A stretch of 6,199 nucleotides of DNA from Flavobacteriia bacterium (lineage in GTDB: Bacteria > Bacteroidota > Bacteroidia > Flavobacteriales > Flavobacteriaceae), in the NCBI GenBank assembly GCA_011330545.1, contig DRQI01000443.1, positions 1 through 6,199 of the forward strand, given 5' to 3'. How positions within the stretch are numbered: the first letter of the stretch is position 1; each line of letters begins with the position of its first letter. Under the pieces are notes generated by a model, which did not search any database, was not told the DNA's origin, and saw nothing but the letters and a program-made list of their open reading frames with translations. The translations under genes and the position numbers were made by a program. Below, in pieces: positions 1 through 6,199 of the stretch.

Positions 1-248
1 AAAATTACCTCAAAGGATTTTTACTGGAGAAAGGTGTTAACCCCATTGGGTATAAAACCATAGACGAGCTTTTTGAGCAATGTAAAATGATTAATAAAAA
101 TTTCGAAAAGATAGACTTGTCTGATTTCGAATGTAAATCGCATAAACTGGATACCAGATATTGTAGTCAAGTTTCAAAAGTTAGTAATTGCTTTGACGTA
201 GCCGATAGTTTGGATACGTTTTTAAGGCAAGAGAAAATTATTGAATAG
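1..248 (+). CDS. HEPN-domain-like protein, C-terminal part (5' end outside window)
   Basis: This frame is open from the left edge to a TAG at 246-248 and gives 81 residues from the first full codon at base 3; the start lies outside the window. The opening NYLKGFLLEKGVNP, the following TIDELFEQC helix and LDTRY near visible residues 49-53 resemble the C-terminal half of HEPN proteins (typically YLKALL...G, then HDLxxL, then a D-x-RY turn and a last helix). Seen: an all-helical, Lys- and Cys-containing short protein with no membrane segment. Known: HEPN proteins often pair with a MNT-type nucleotidyltransferase or act as RNases through an R-x4-6-H motif. That motif is not visible here, so RNase activity should not be assumed; it could lie upstream or be absent. 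No partner gene is visible because the upstream side is missing. The family call is from pattern resemblance only. Confidence 0.55.
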   Translation, partial: NYLKGFLLEKGVNPIGYKTIDELFEQCKMINKNFEKIDLSDFECKSHKLDTRYCSQVSKVSNCFDVADSLDTFLRQEKIIE

Positions 249-265
249 TTGAAGAAATATGAATA

Positions 266-291
266 GCCTGAAAATCAGGCAATTATTTTTT
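266..291 (+). terminator. Probable intrinsic terminator of the HEPN-like gene
   Basis: A 6-bp perfect stem, GCCTGA (266-271) with TCAGGC (275-280) around an AAA loop, starts 17 bases after the stop codon and is followed by AATTA and six T residues (286-291). This is the usual form of a rho-independent terminator on the plus strand. A second CCTGA at 295-299 could alternatively pair with TCAGG at 275-279, which on the minus strand would give a weak hairpin at the end of the lepA transcript. The stem is short, so strength is uncertain. Confidence 0.6.
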
Positions 292-307
292 ATACCTGAG
301 TCCTTAG

Positions 308-328
308 AGGCCTTGTAGGAAAAGGCCT
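308..328 (-). terminator. Hairpin just after lepA stop, possible terminator
   Basis: AGGCCTT (308-314) and AAGGCCT (322-328) form a perfect 7-bp stem with a 7-base loop, 8 bases past the lepA stop codon. On the minus strand no clear T-tract follows, so it may be a 3'-end stabilising hairpin, or work together with the neighbouring hairpin at 266-280 in separating the two convergent genes. Confidence 0.4.
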
Positions 329-336
329 ATCTCTAT

Positions 337-2133
337 CTAATCATTCAATTTCAACACTGCCATAAATGCTTCTTGTGGAATTTCTACATTGCCTACTTGG
401 CGCATGCGTTTTTTGCCTTTTTTCTGTTTTTCTAAGAGTTTGCGTTTACGCGAAATATCACCACCATAACATTTGGCAGTAACATCTTTACGCAATGCTT
501 TTACAGTTTCACGTGAAATGATTTTTGCACCGATAGCGGCTTGAATAGGAATGTCAAATTGTTGGCGGGGAATTAACTGACGTAATTTTTCACACATTTT
601 TTTACCGATATTGTAGGCATTGTCAGCATGAATCAATGCAGATAGTGCATCAACGGTTTGCCCATTCAACAAAATGTCAACCCGTACCAGTTTTGAGGCT
701 TTCATCTCAGTAGGGTGGTAATCAAAAGAAGCATAGCCTTTTGATACGGTTTTTAACCGATCGTAAAAATCAAAAACAATTTCTGCCAACGGCATATTAA
801 AAGTGAGTTCTACACGTTCGGTGGTTAAATAGGTCTGATTGGTAATTTCACCGCGTTTTTCTATACACAAACTCATTACCGGCCCTACAAAATCAGATTT
901 TGTAATGATAGAGGCTTTGATATATGGTTCTTCAACCCGGTTTAATTTTGAAGGCTCCGGTAAATCTGAAGGGTTATTGACCAAGATAATCTCATCGGGA
1001 TTTTTATTGGTAAAGGCATGATACGAAACATTCGGAACCGTTGTGATGACCGTCATGCCAAATTCACGCTCTAAACGTTCTTGAATAATTTCTAGGTGTA
1101 ACATCCCTAAGAATCCACATCGAAAACCAAAACCCAACGCTGCAGAACTCTCCGGAATAAAAACCAGCGAGGCATCATTGAGTTGCAATTTTTCCATCGA
1201 ATTGCGCAATTCTTCATAATCTTCGGTATCTACCGGATAAATACCGGCAAAAACCATGGGCTTTACATCTTCAAATCCGTCGATACGGTGTTGGGTAGGA
1301 TTTTTGGCATCGGTAATGGTATCGCCTACTTTTACTTCAACGGCTGTTTTAATTCCGGTAATCAAATACCCCACATCACCGGCTTTGATACTTGGTTTTG
1401 CGACTTGTTTCAATTTCAACGTACCTACTTCATCAGCAAAATACTCATTATCAGTAGACATAAATTTGATGCGTTGCCCTTTTTTAATTTCGCCATTCAA
1501 TACCCTGAAATAGGTTTCTACTCCGCGGTACGAATTGTACACAGAATCAAATATTAAGGCCTGTAAGGGTTCGTTTACATCTCCTGTCGGAGCAGGAATT
1601 CGTTCGATAATAGCTTCTAAAATGGTATCTACCCCAAAACCTGTTTTGCCACTGGCGTGGATGACCTCTTCCGGGTCACAGCCCAACAGGTCAACAATAT
1701 CATCGGTTACTTCATCAGGATTGGCACTCGGCAAATCTACTTTATTCAATACGGGGATGATTTCCAAATCGTTTTCTAAAGCTAAGTATAAATTAGAGAT
1801 GGTTTGTGCCTGTATGCTTTGGGCGGCATCTACAATGAGTAGTGCCCCTTCGCAAGCCGCAATAGAACGCGAAACTTCATACGAAAAGTCTACGTGGCCG
1901 GGAGTATCGATGAGATTCAGTACATATTTTTCACCTTTATAATTATAATCCATTTGTATGGCATGGCTTTTTATGGTAATACCACGCTCACGCTCTAGGT
2001 CCATATTATCTAATAGCTGGTCTTTTGATTCTCTTTCGGTTACAGTATCGGTAAACCCCAATAACCTATCCGCCAAGGTACTTTTACCATGGTCTATATG
2101 CGCAATGATACAGAAATTTCGTATATTCTTCAT
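337..2133 (-). CDS. lepA: Elongation factor 4 (LepA), ribosome-associated GTPase
   Basis: LepA/EF-4 is a cytoplasmic translational GTPase related to EF-G. It binds the ribosome and has been linked to back-translocation, recovery of stalled ribosomes and translation initiation or subunit biogenesis. The protein has 598 residues, the normal full length. Visible motifs: G1 AHIDHGKST at 11-19, switch I ERERGITI at 47-54, G3 DTPGH at 76-80 (H80 is the position of the catalytic histidine), G4 NKVD at 130-133. Then come the beta-barrel domain II (about 190-280), domains III and V, and the LepA-specific C-terminal domain, with CYGGD at 555-559 followed by the basic [17 protein letters not shown] stretch that marks the family and separates it from EF-G and BipA. 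The start is fixed: an in-frame TAA lies directly before the ATG. It is transcribed alone, divergently from the 44-aa peptide gene and convergently with the HEPN-like gene. In many bacteria lepA sits next to lepB; that is not so here. No frameshift or missing motif was seen. Confidence 0.98.
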   Translation of the reverse strand: MKNIRNFCIIAHIDHGKSTLADRLLGFTDTVTERESKDQLLDNMDLERERGITIKSHAIQMDYNYKGEKYVLNLIDTPGHVDFSYEVSRSIAACEGALLIVDAAQSIQAQTISNLYLALENDLEIIPVLNKVDLPSANPDEVTDDIVDLLGCDPEEVIHASGKTGFGVDTILEAIIERIPAPTGDVNEPLQALIFDSVYNSYRGVETYFRVLNGEIKKGQRIKFMSTDNEYFADEVGTLKLKQVAKPSIKAGDVGYLITGIKTAVEVKVGDTITDAKNPTQHRIDGFEDVKPMVFAGIYPVDTEDYEELRNSMEKLQLNDASLVFIPESSAALGFGFRCGFLGMLHLEIIQERLEREFGMTVITTVPNVSYHAFTNKNPDEIILVNNPSDLPEPSKLNRVEEPYIKASIITKSDFVGPVMSLCIEKRGEITNQTYLTTERVELTFNMPLAEIVFDFYDRLKTVSKGYASFDYHPTEMKASKLVRVDILLNGQTVDALSALIHADNAYNIGKKMCEKLRQLIPRQQFDIPIQAAIGAKIISRETVKALRKDVTAKCYGGDISRKRKLLEKQKKGKKRMRQVGNVEIPQEAFMAVLKLND

Positions 2134-2204
2134 TTACTTAAATAAGATAAATACCTCAGATATTTGATTTATTTTAATCAATAGAAAACCAACATTTATC
2201 AAAT

Positions 2205-2217
2205 CCCTCAATGAGGG
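2205..2217 (-). other. Small hairpin in the lepA 5' leader
   Basis: CCCTC (2205-2209) and GAGGG (2213-2217) form a 5-bp stem with a 3-base loop about 70 bases before the lepA start. An alternative, overlapping pairing is AATGAG (2210-2215) with CTCATT (2218-2223). If transcription begins near the -7 box at 2251-2258, both lie in the untranslated leader. Any regulatory role is speculation; no T-tract follows that would make it an attenuator. Confidence 0.3.
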
Positions 2218-2223
2218 CTCATT

Positions 2224-2239
2224 CGTCGTTTATCGTCGT
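2224..2239. repeat. Short direct repeat CGTCGT beside the lepA promoter
   Basis: CGTCGT occurs at 2224-2229 and again at 2234-2239, spaced by one 10-base period, i.e. about one helical turn. It lies where transcription of lepA would begin or just after. It could be a binding site for a regulator seen twice on the same DNA face, or chance; nothing else supports a role. Confidence 0.35.
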
Positions 2240-2250
2240 CTTTAAGTTGG

Positions 2251-2258
2251 CAAAGATA
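2251..2258 (-). promoter_or_regulatory. Probable lepA promoter, -7 box TATCTTTG
   Basis: On the minus strand TATCTTTG is an exact match to the Bacteroidota primary sigma -7 consensus TAnnTTTG. It would start transcription around 2240-2246 and give lepA a leader of about 110 bases. No good TTTG -33 element is found 19-21 bases upstream; only a T-rich stretch (minus strand of 2275-2279) is near. Inference from consensus only. Confidence 0.5.
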
Positions 2259-2283
2259 CTCAAATATTTATTGTAAAAATGAG

Positions 2284-2291
2284 TACTTTTG
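2284..2291 (+). promoter_or_regulatory. Probable promoter of the 44-aa peptide/SDR unit, -7 box TACTTTTG
   Basis: TACTTTTG exactly matches TAnnTTTG and ends 23 bases before the ATG at 2315, so the transcript would have a leader of roughly 15 bases. A TTTG -33 box at the usual spacing is not evident. It lies back to back with the lepA -7 box, only 25 bases between them, so the two upstream promoter halves overlap. Confidence 0.5.
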
Positions 2292-2314
2292 AAAAGAGAT
2301 AAATAGTTAGATTT

Positions 2315-2449
2315 ATGGAATTCCGCCGAATAAGAAAACGAAAAAAACCAAATTATAAAAGGGCATTGCTACTCATCATTATCCTTTTAATATTGATTTA
2401 TTTTTGGCTGCACGCCGAAGATATAATCGGCCGATATTTTTCAAAATGA
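2315..2449 (+). CDS. Small basic single-span membrane protein, 44 aa, unknown function
   Basis: An ATG at 2315 opens a 44-residue frame ending in TGA at 2447-2449. The first 16 residues are very basic (MEFRRIRKRKKPNYKR), followed by one strongly hydrophobic segment at about 17-32 (ALLLIIILLILIYFWL) and a short polar tail. By the positive-inside rule the N-terminus should be cytoplasmic and the tail outside. There is no lipobox and no obvious signal cleavage site. Evidence that it is real: a -7 box just upstream, an ATGA overlap of four bases with the SDR gene start, and the clear basic/hydrophobic pattern that a random frame would rarely show. It is probably translationally coupled to the SDR gene. 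I do not recognise a family and give no function; a role in membrane association of a partner is possible but untested. Confidence 0.72.
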   Translation: MEFRRIRKRKKPNYKRALLLIIILLILIYFWLHAEDIIGRYFSK

Positions 2450-3354
2450 AACTGCTAATTACAGGAGCAACCGGTTTAATAGGTTCAGAAATCGTACGAA
2501 TTTGCGCTCAAAAGCAATTAGTTGTTCATTATTTAACTATTTCTAAAGAGAAACTTGAAAAAACGGATACTACCCAGGGATTTTATTGGAATCCGATGAA
2601 TCAAGAAATAGATGTCAATTGCCTTAACGGAGTGGATACTATCATCAATTTAGCCGGAGCGAGTATTTCAAAACGTTGGACCCATGCCTATAAAAAGGAA
2701 ATTTTACAGAGTAGGATGCTGTCGGTTCAGTTATTGTACAAAACCCTTTCTGAAAATAAGCATCAGGTAAAAAATGTTGTAAGTGCTTCGGCAATCGGCA
2801 TATATCCATCTTCATTTTCTGAAATGTACAACGAAACTTCAAAAGCTGTCAGTAATTCTTTTTTAGGGAGTGTTGTCAGTGCTTGGGAAACCGAAGTTGA
2901 TACCTTTGCCAATTTAGGATTATCAGTTTGTAAGTTAAGGATTGGCATGGTACTGTCTAAAAAAGGAGGAGCCTTAGAAAAAATGGCACAGCCTATCCGG
3001 CTGCGATTCGGAGCTGCTTTAGGCAGTGGCAACCAATGGCAATCATGGATTCATATTGACGATATAGCGCGCTTATTTTTGTATGCCATTGAAAATAACT
3101 TATCGGGTGTTTACAACGCCGTAGCTTCTGAAGTAGTGACCAATAAGGCACTAACAAAAGCAATTGCCAGCACCCTCAAAAAACCCTTGTGGTTGCCAAA
3201 AGTACCGTCTTTTGTATTGAAATTAGTATTAGGCGAAATGGCGAGTTTGGTATTGGAAAGCCAGCAGGTTCAAAATTCAAAAATTTTAGAAACCGGATTT
3301 GTATTTAAATATGATGTGTTGAAAAAGGCTTTGCGAGATTGTTTGTCGCAATAA
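2446..3354 (+). CDS. TIGR01777-family SDR/epimerase-like oxidoreductase (YfcH-like, DUF1731)
   Basis: A predicted cytoplasmic NAD(P)-binding protein of 302 residues, the normal family length (about 300). The N-terminal Rossmann fold has GATGLIG at 7-13 (GxxGxxG). Further family marks are NLAG at 68-71 followed by the KRWT...EILQSR segment, SASAIGIY at 113-120, the AWETEVD segment near 147, WIHIDD at 201-206 and GVYNAVA at 221-227. The tail from about 250 (PSFVLKLVLGEMASLVLESQ) is the DUF1731 domain found at the end of these proteins. Relatives include E. coli YfcH and the plant plastid-division protein GC1/SulA-like; the substrate is unknown for the family. The classical SDR YxxxK pair is not obvious, as is common in this atypical group. 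The ATG at 2446 is chosen over an in-frame TTG at 2404 because it places GATG at the usual distance from the N-terminus and overlaps the stop of the 44-aa peptide gene (ATGA). A strong terminator follows 16 bases after the stop. Confidence 0.92.
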   Translation: MKLLITGATGLIGSEIVRICAQKQLVVHYLTISKEKLEKTDTTQGFYWNPMNQEIDVNCLNGVDTIINLAGASISKRWTHAYKKEILQSRMLSVQLLYKTLSENKHQVKNVVSASAIGIYPSSFSEMYNETSKAVSNSFLGSVVSAWETEVDTFANLGLSVCKLRIGMVLSKKGGALEKMAQPIRLRFGAALGSGNQWQSWIHIDDIARLFLYAIENNLSGVYNAVASEVVTNKALTKAIASTLKKPLWLPKVPSFVLKLVLGEMASLVLESQQVQNSKILETGFVFKYDVLKKALRDCLSQ

Positions 3355-3421
3355 AATTGATAATTAGCATAACCCCGAAAGGGTTTCAAACCCTTTCGGG
3401 GTTCACATCAATTTTATTGCG
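3347..3421. repeat. Nested inverted repeat carrying both convergent stop codons
   Basis: The outer arms are 15-bp perfect inverted copies, CGCAATAAAATTGAT (3347-3361) and its complement (3407-3421). Between them lies the 33-base terminator palindrome 3371-3403. The left arm contains the last Gln codon and TAA of the SDR gene (3349-3354); the right arm, read on the minus strand, contains the last Gln codon and TAA of the membrane-protein gene. Thus both genes end in the same CGCAATAA sequence. Spacers between outer and inner arms differ (9 and 3 bases). No target-site duplication flanks the unit. It could be a symmetric bidirectional terminator or a small palindromic repeat that supplied both gene ends. 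Confidence 0.85.
3371..3403. terminator. Strong bidirectional hairpin terminator
   Basis: A 33-base palindrome centred on base 3387: arms 3371-3386 and 3388-3403 are perfect complements (13-bp GC-rich stem AACCCCGAAAGGG plus TTT/AAA that closes towards the centre). On each strand it is followed within a few bases by ATCAATTTTATTG, a T-rich stretch, so it can serve the SDR gene on the plus strand and the membrane-protein gene on the minus strand. Each arm also contains a possible inner mini-hairpin; on the 5' arm CCC-GAAA-GGG would carry a GNRA tetraloop. Confidence 0.85.
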
Positions 3422-4721
3422 GAACATATTGAAAAGAAATAGGCCACTCAGTAGTATTGCCGTTTCCGTACTCTTTTTTGACCATCAGTATATTTTTTCC
3501 TTTGTTGGCATCACTGAGGTTGATATAGCATACAATACCAAATTGATGTGTTCTTGGATGATAATACCTCATATAATCAGGCGCTATTTTTTCATTGTTA
3601 AGAAATACTTGATGGTATTTTTTATAACAATCTAATAGCCGGCTCCTTCTTTCTTTTCGCTGTTCTAACTTCGATTTATCAGGATTCTCTTTATATGTGC
3701 CACAACTATTTTGTCGCATTTTTTCCTCATGGCTGAAAATAGGAATAAATAGTTTCAGGGTCTTAGATGTAACGATATCAGATGTTATTTCAGGGGCTAA
3801 TAAAAAATTCATGTGCTGATTCTCGGTAGTATAATAACCGGCATAAATTTCGGTTTTATCAAAATAAACTTCTTTCGTTACCAAATAAAGGATATTGGTA
3901 TTCGATATTTGGAATAGGGCAATAAAAATTCCTGAAAATAAGAAGATAACAATAAGGGCTATGAGTCCCTTTTTCTTTTTGAAATTTGAACCAAAAATCA
4001 TAGAAATTTGCAAAATAGATTTATACAAGGGCCCGAACATTAACAAAGAGGCTATTTTTACAATTTTAAAATACAGTGTTTGAATGACCTTGTTTTGTTT
4101 GTAGGCTTTTATATTCGCTATGACACTAATTATCATTTGAAGAATATAAGCGATGACCAAAATTGCCAACGGAATTAACAAAAAATAGTAGGGTATGTAC
4201 TCAGAAAGCAAATTGAACAAAAACAGATAAACGCTTGCCAATAAGGCCATGTACAAATATAACAGTAAGATAGTAAAAGCAGCAGAAAAAATAACACTGC
4301 ACAATTCATCTACTTTCTGTATAGAATCTTTTAATTTCGGAAGTATTTCGATTAGCTTTTCGGTATAAATTTCAGAATACGCACTGTCTTTTAAGCTGTA
4401 ATCAGGAAACACAGAGTTCAATCCAACCAATCCTATCCAATACGCCCGGAGAAAAAAATGAATGACAAACATAGAGACCAAAATGCTGATTGCCAACAAG
4501 CCAATGAATACAATTGAATATCCAATCATATATTGGCTTGGCGGCAGGATATCTATAAATTTATTAGTTGACCAATCTATAACCTTGAATAATTGAAAAA
4601 TACCAAAAATAGCTATTGCCGATACTAATAATTCAGCTTCCCAACTTTCGTCTTTGAGTTTTTGCAACCACTTTTTAGGTTTTTCAATTTCCGGCTTACC
4701 TTGTATTTTTTGGCTTTCCAT
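3414..4721 (-). CDS. Multi-spanning membrane protein of unknown function
   Basis: I do not recognise a family. From the ATG at 4721 the product has 435 residues. A polar, Lys-rich N-terminus (1-27, with WLQKLKDESWEAE at about 18-30) leads into hydrophobic spans at about 31-48, 66-91, 143-172, 177-204 and 253-272; a less hydrophobic stretch at 218-240 may be a sixth. Lys/Arg-rich loops at about 206-212 and 248-252 suggest cytoplasmic faces. Residues 273-435 form a hydrophilic C-terminal domain without further spans, with a charged KLEQRKERRSRLLD segment near 351-364 and Cys at 340, 365 and 398; its side of the membrane is not certain. An in-frame TTG at 4751 would add ten residues, but the ATG is preferred because a possible promoter overlaps the TTG. 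It has its own gap of 117 bases from the DUF1697 gene and ends in the shared nested terminator. No transporter or enzyme signature was seen. Confidence 0.85.
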   Translation of the reverse strand: MESQKIQGKPEIEKPKKWLQKLKDESWEAELLVSAIAIFGIFQLFKVIDWSTNKFIDILPPSQYMIGYSIVFIGLLAISILVSMFVIHFFLRAYWIGLVGLNSVFPDYSLKDSAYSEIYTEKLIEILPKLKDSIQKVDELCSVIFSAAFTILLLYLYMALLASVYLFLFNLLSEYIPYYFLLIPLAILVIAYILQMIISVIANIKAYKQNKVIQTLYFKIVKIASLLMFGPLYKSILQISMIFGSNFKKKKGLIALIVIFLFSGIFIALFQISNTNILYLVTKEVYFDKTEIYAGYYTTENQHMNFLLAPEITSDIVTSKTLKLFIPIFSHEEKMRQNSCGTYKENPDKSKLEQRKERRSRLLDCYKKYHQVFLNNEKIAPDYMRYYHPRTHQFGIVCYINLSDANKGKNILMVKKEYGNGNTTEWPISFQYVPQ

Positions 4722-4747
4722 CCGCGAGTTTATAGGTTTGGTTTTCT

Positions 4748-4778
4748 GCAAGATAAAAAATAAAATAAGGAGTGCAAT
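4748..4778 (-). promoter_or_regulatory. Weak possible promoter of the membrane-protein gene
   Basis: On the minus strand ATTG (4775-4778), a 19-base spacer and TATCTTGC (4748-4755) resemble the Bacteroidota TTTG-19/21-TAnnTTTG arrangement. The -7 box matches only in its first six positions. If used, transcription would start near 4740, after the alternative TTG codon and before the ATG at 4721. Confidence 0.3.
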
Positions 4779-4838
4779 ATGGTGTTTTAAAAATAGTGAG
4801 CATATTACTCTTTAAATTACTGTCTTAAGAGAAAATAA

Positions 4839-5390
4839 TCATACAGCCTGACGGGTCATTTCTAGCAACTTTTGTACGGTACGCCAATTTCGTGATGTAG
4901 CTTTTACTTTTAATTTGTTTTCAAAGAAATTGTTGCCCATTTTAGATTTGTGGGCACCGTTTGCCGCATAGAAATAAATAGTTTTATGGCCGATAACAAA
5001 TTCTTCAGGGCGGTAATCAACTTCTAAGAGTTTTTCAATATTTTCTTGGTGAGGCTGTTCTTGCAAAAAAACAATATAAAATTTTTTAGGGTCTTTGGTA
5101 CTGTCTTTTTCAAAAGGATTATTCTCTGATGCCTTTTTTAGTTCATGGGGCCTTAAGACAATAACGGTAATATCAAAGCCGTAATCGTTTAGTAGCATTT
5201 GATGAATTATTTTTTGAAGCTCTTTAACACCATTTTTATTTGATTTAAAAACGATGTTTCCGCTTTGGATATAGGTCGTTGTATTTTCAAAACCTAAGCC
5301 TTCAAATGAATCTCTTAGGGCAGCCATTTTTATTATTTTATGGCCGCTAACATTGATGCCACGTAATAAACAAATATAAGTTTTCATCAT
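4839..5390 (-). CDS. DUF1697 domain-containing protein
   Basis: A soluble protein of 183 residues, the usual length of the DUF1697 family, whose biochemical function is not established. Family marks are LLRGINV at 8-14, the conserved KMAALRDSFEGLGF helix at about 21-34, YIQSGNIVF at 40-48, and the C-terminal block KSKMGNNFFE followed by TSRNWRTVQKLLEM at 165-178. The protein is complete, with no signal peptide or membrane segment, so it should be cytoplasmic. The start is one of two adjacent ATG codons (5390 and 5387); the first overlaps the peptidase stop as ATGA, the second abuts it as TGATG, so both fit translational coupling. It is the downstream member of a two-gene unit with the S9 peptidase. 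No clear terminator follows in 4722-4838, so some read-through into the membrane-protein gene is possible. Confidence 0.93.
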   Translation of the reverse strand: MMKTYICLLRGINVSGHKIIKMAALRDSFEGLGFENTTTYIQSGNIVFKSNKNGVKELQKIIHQMLLNDYGFDITVIVLRPHELKKASENNPFEKDSTKDPKKFYIVFLQEQPHQENIEKLLEVDYRPEEFVIGHKTIYFYAANGAHKSKMGNNFFENKLKVKATSRNWRTVQKLLEMTRQAV

Positions 5391-6199
5391 TCTCTTTTTC
5401 TAAACTTATCAAACCAAGCCAATATGTGGTCAACTTTAGTAATTAACTGGCTGGGCCTGTTTGAAATGTTGTGATAAGAACCCGGAATTTCTACCAAAGC
5501 GGTTTCTATTTTTCTAATTTTTAAGGCACTGTATAGTTGTTTTGCCTCTGATATGGGGGTTCTCATGTCAGCAGTACCCACCATAACCAACGTTGGGGTT
5601 TCAATATTTCCTACGAGTGAAACAGGTGAAAATTTCATATAAGTTTCAATATTTTCCCAAGGCTGCCCCGGATACCGGTAGTTGGCATAATAAAAGTAAT
5701 TATCGGCAGTAAGTGTTTTACTTACCCAATTCATCACCGGTTTTACTACGGCAGCCGCTTTAAACCGGTTGTTTTTTCCAATAATCCAAGCCGTCATAAT
5801 GCCACCGGCACTTCCTCCGGTAACGAATAATTCATCACCATCAATATAACCTTTGGCAATCATGGCTTCTACACCGTCCATGACATCATTATAATCATTA
5901 CCGGGGTAGTTATGATATAATAAATTACCAAATTTTTCGCCATAACCAGTACTTCCTCTAGGGTTGGGATAAAAAACCACATAGCCCGCAGCAGCGTACA
6001 ATTGAATTTCAGGTGAGAACCGATTGCCATAATTAGAAATAGGCCCCCCGTGATTTTCAACGATTAACGGATATTTTCTAGAGATATCAAAATGAGGTGG
6101 TTTTACAATCCATCCTTGAATGTCAATTCCGTCAACAGACGATTTGTACCAAATCTCTTCAGTATTTGCCAATTTTCGATAAGGCAACAAATCATTGTT
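5387..6199 (-). CDS. S9-family serine peptidase (prolyl oligopeptidase type), C-terminal catalytic part
   Basis: The frame is open to the right edge, so only the last 270 residues are seen; the N-terminal part (in this family normally a beta-propeller and often a signal peptide) lies outside. The visible part is the alpha/beta-hydrolase domain: the lead-in GIDIQGWIVKPPHF, the oxyanion-side HGGP, NPRGSTGYGEKF, the nucleophile elbow GGSAGG with Ser at visible residue 130, the acid in GTADMRTP (Asp 211) and the His in PGSYHNISNRP (His 243). The triad is therefore complete and the enzyme should be active. The pattern is closest to S9C acylaminoacyl-peptidase-like enzymes that cut short peptides; exact specificity cannot be read. 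GGSAGG instead of the common GGSYGG, and SYHNISNRP instead of GHGF-type His surroundings, mark a less usual subgroup. The stop overlaps the DUF1697 start by four bases. Confidence 0.93.
   Translation of the reverse strand, partial: NNDLLPYRKLANTEEIWYKSSVDGIDIQGWIVKPPHFDISRKYPLIVENHGGPISNYGNRFSPEIQLYAAAGYVVFYPNPRGSTGYGEKFGNLLYHNYPGNDYNDVMDGVEAMIAKGYIDGDELFVTGGSAGGIMTAWIIGKNNRFKAAAVVKPVMNWVSKTLTADNYFYYANYRYPGQPWENIETYMKFSPVSLVGNIETPTLVMVGTADMRTPISEAKQLYSALKIRKIETALVEIPGSYHNISNRPSQLITKVDHILAWFDKFRKRE

Noticed and set aside
839..2167. Five plus-strand open frames opposite lepA (60-135 codons)
   Set aside because: They are antisense shadows of lepA, whose full-length conserved protein explains this DNA; their translations show no recognisable domain.
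2404..2445. N-terminal extension of the SDR protein from a TTG codon
   Set aside because: The added 14 residues lie out of frame within the 44-aa peptide gene, and the ATG at 2446 puts the Rossmann GxxGxxG at the normal position.
2645..3032. Minus-strand open frames opposite the SDR gene
   Set aside because: Antisense shadows of a well-recognised gene, with no promoter or domain of their own.
3347..3421. Insertion of a classical MITE
   Set aside because: Inverted arms are present but no flanking target-site duplication is visible and the spacers are unequal; kept only as one hypothesis.
4722..4751. N-terminal extension of the membrane protein from a TTG codon
   Set aside because: The ATG at 4721 is a better start, and a possible -7 box overlaps the TTG; the extension adds only a polar ten residues.
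4775..4838. Terminator for the DUF1697 gene
   Set aside because: Only a 5-bp imperfect pairing (CTCTT with AAGAG) without a following T-tract could be found.
1..6199. CRISPR array, tRNA, rRNA, transposase or a new multi-gene system
   Set aside because: No regularly spaced repeats, cloverleaf, rRNA-like stretches or transposase motifs were seen; the genes are mostly known conserved families in short, separate units.

Overview
The window looks like a piece of an AT-rich Bacteroidota chromosome, most likely from a member of the Flavobacteriia. The evidence is the low GC content, the lack of strong Shine-Dalgarno sequences before most starts, two exact matches to the Bacteroidota -7 box (TAnnTTTG), and the style of the encoded proteins. 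Species cannot be told from the sequence.

Layout, left to right. The 3' end of a plus-strand gene for a HEPN-like helical protein (1-248) is followed by a hairpin with a T-tract. It converges on lepA (337-2133, minus), the ribosomal GTPase EF-4. Between lepA and the next genes is a 181-bp divergent promoter region (2134-2314), with back-to-back -7 boxes, a small leader hairpin and a short direct repeat. Rightward from it runs a two-gene unit: an unlisted 44-aa basic single-span membrane peptide (2315-2449), overlapping by ATGA a TIGR01777-family SDR/epimerase-like protein with a DUF1731 tail (2446-3354). That unit converges on a minus-strand gene for a multi-spanning membrane protein of unknown function (3414-4721). 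The two stop codons lie in the arms of one nested inverted repeat (3347-3421) whose core is a strong bidirectional terminator. Further right, a minus-strand pair is coupled by another ATGA overlap: the C-terminal half of an S9-family serine peptidase (5387-6199, running off the window), then a DUF1697 protein (4839-5390). The 117-base gap 4722-4838 holds only a weak possible promoter for the membrane protein; no clear terminator for the DUF1697 gene was seen.

The genes do not form an evident shared pathway; this looks like ordinary housekeeping and conserved-hypothetical chromosome with compact organisation. No mobile element with a transposase, CRISPR array, tRNA, rRNA or defence system was found. 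The most distinctive items are the nested palindrome carrying both stop codons, the small membrane peptide, and the unassigned membrane protein.
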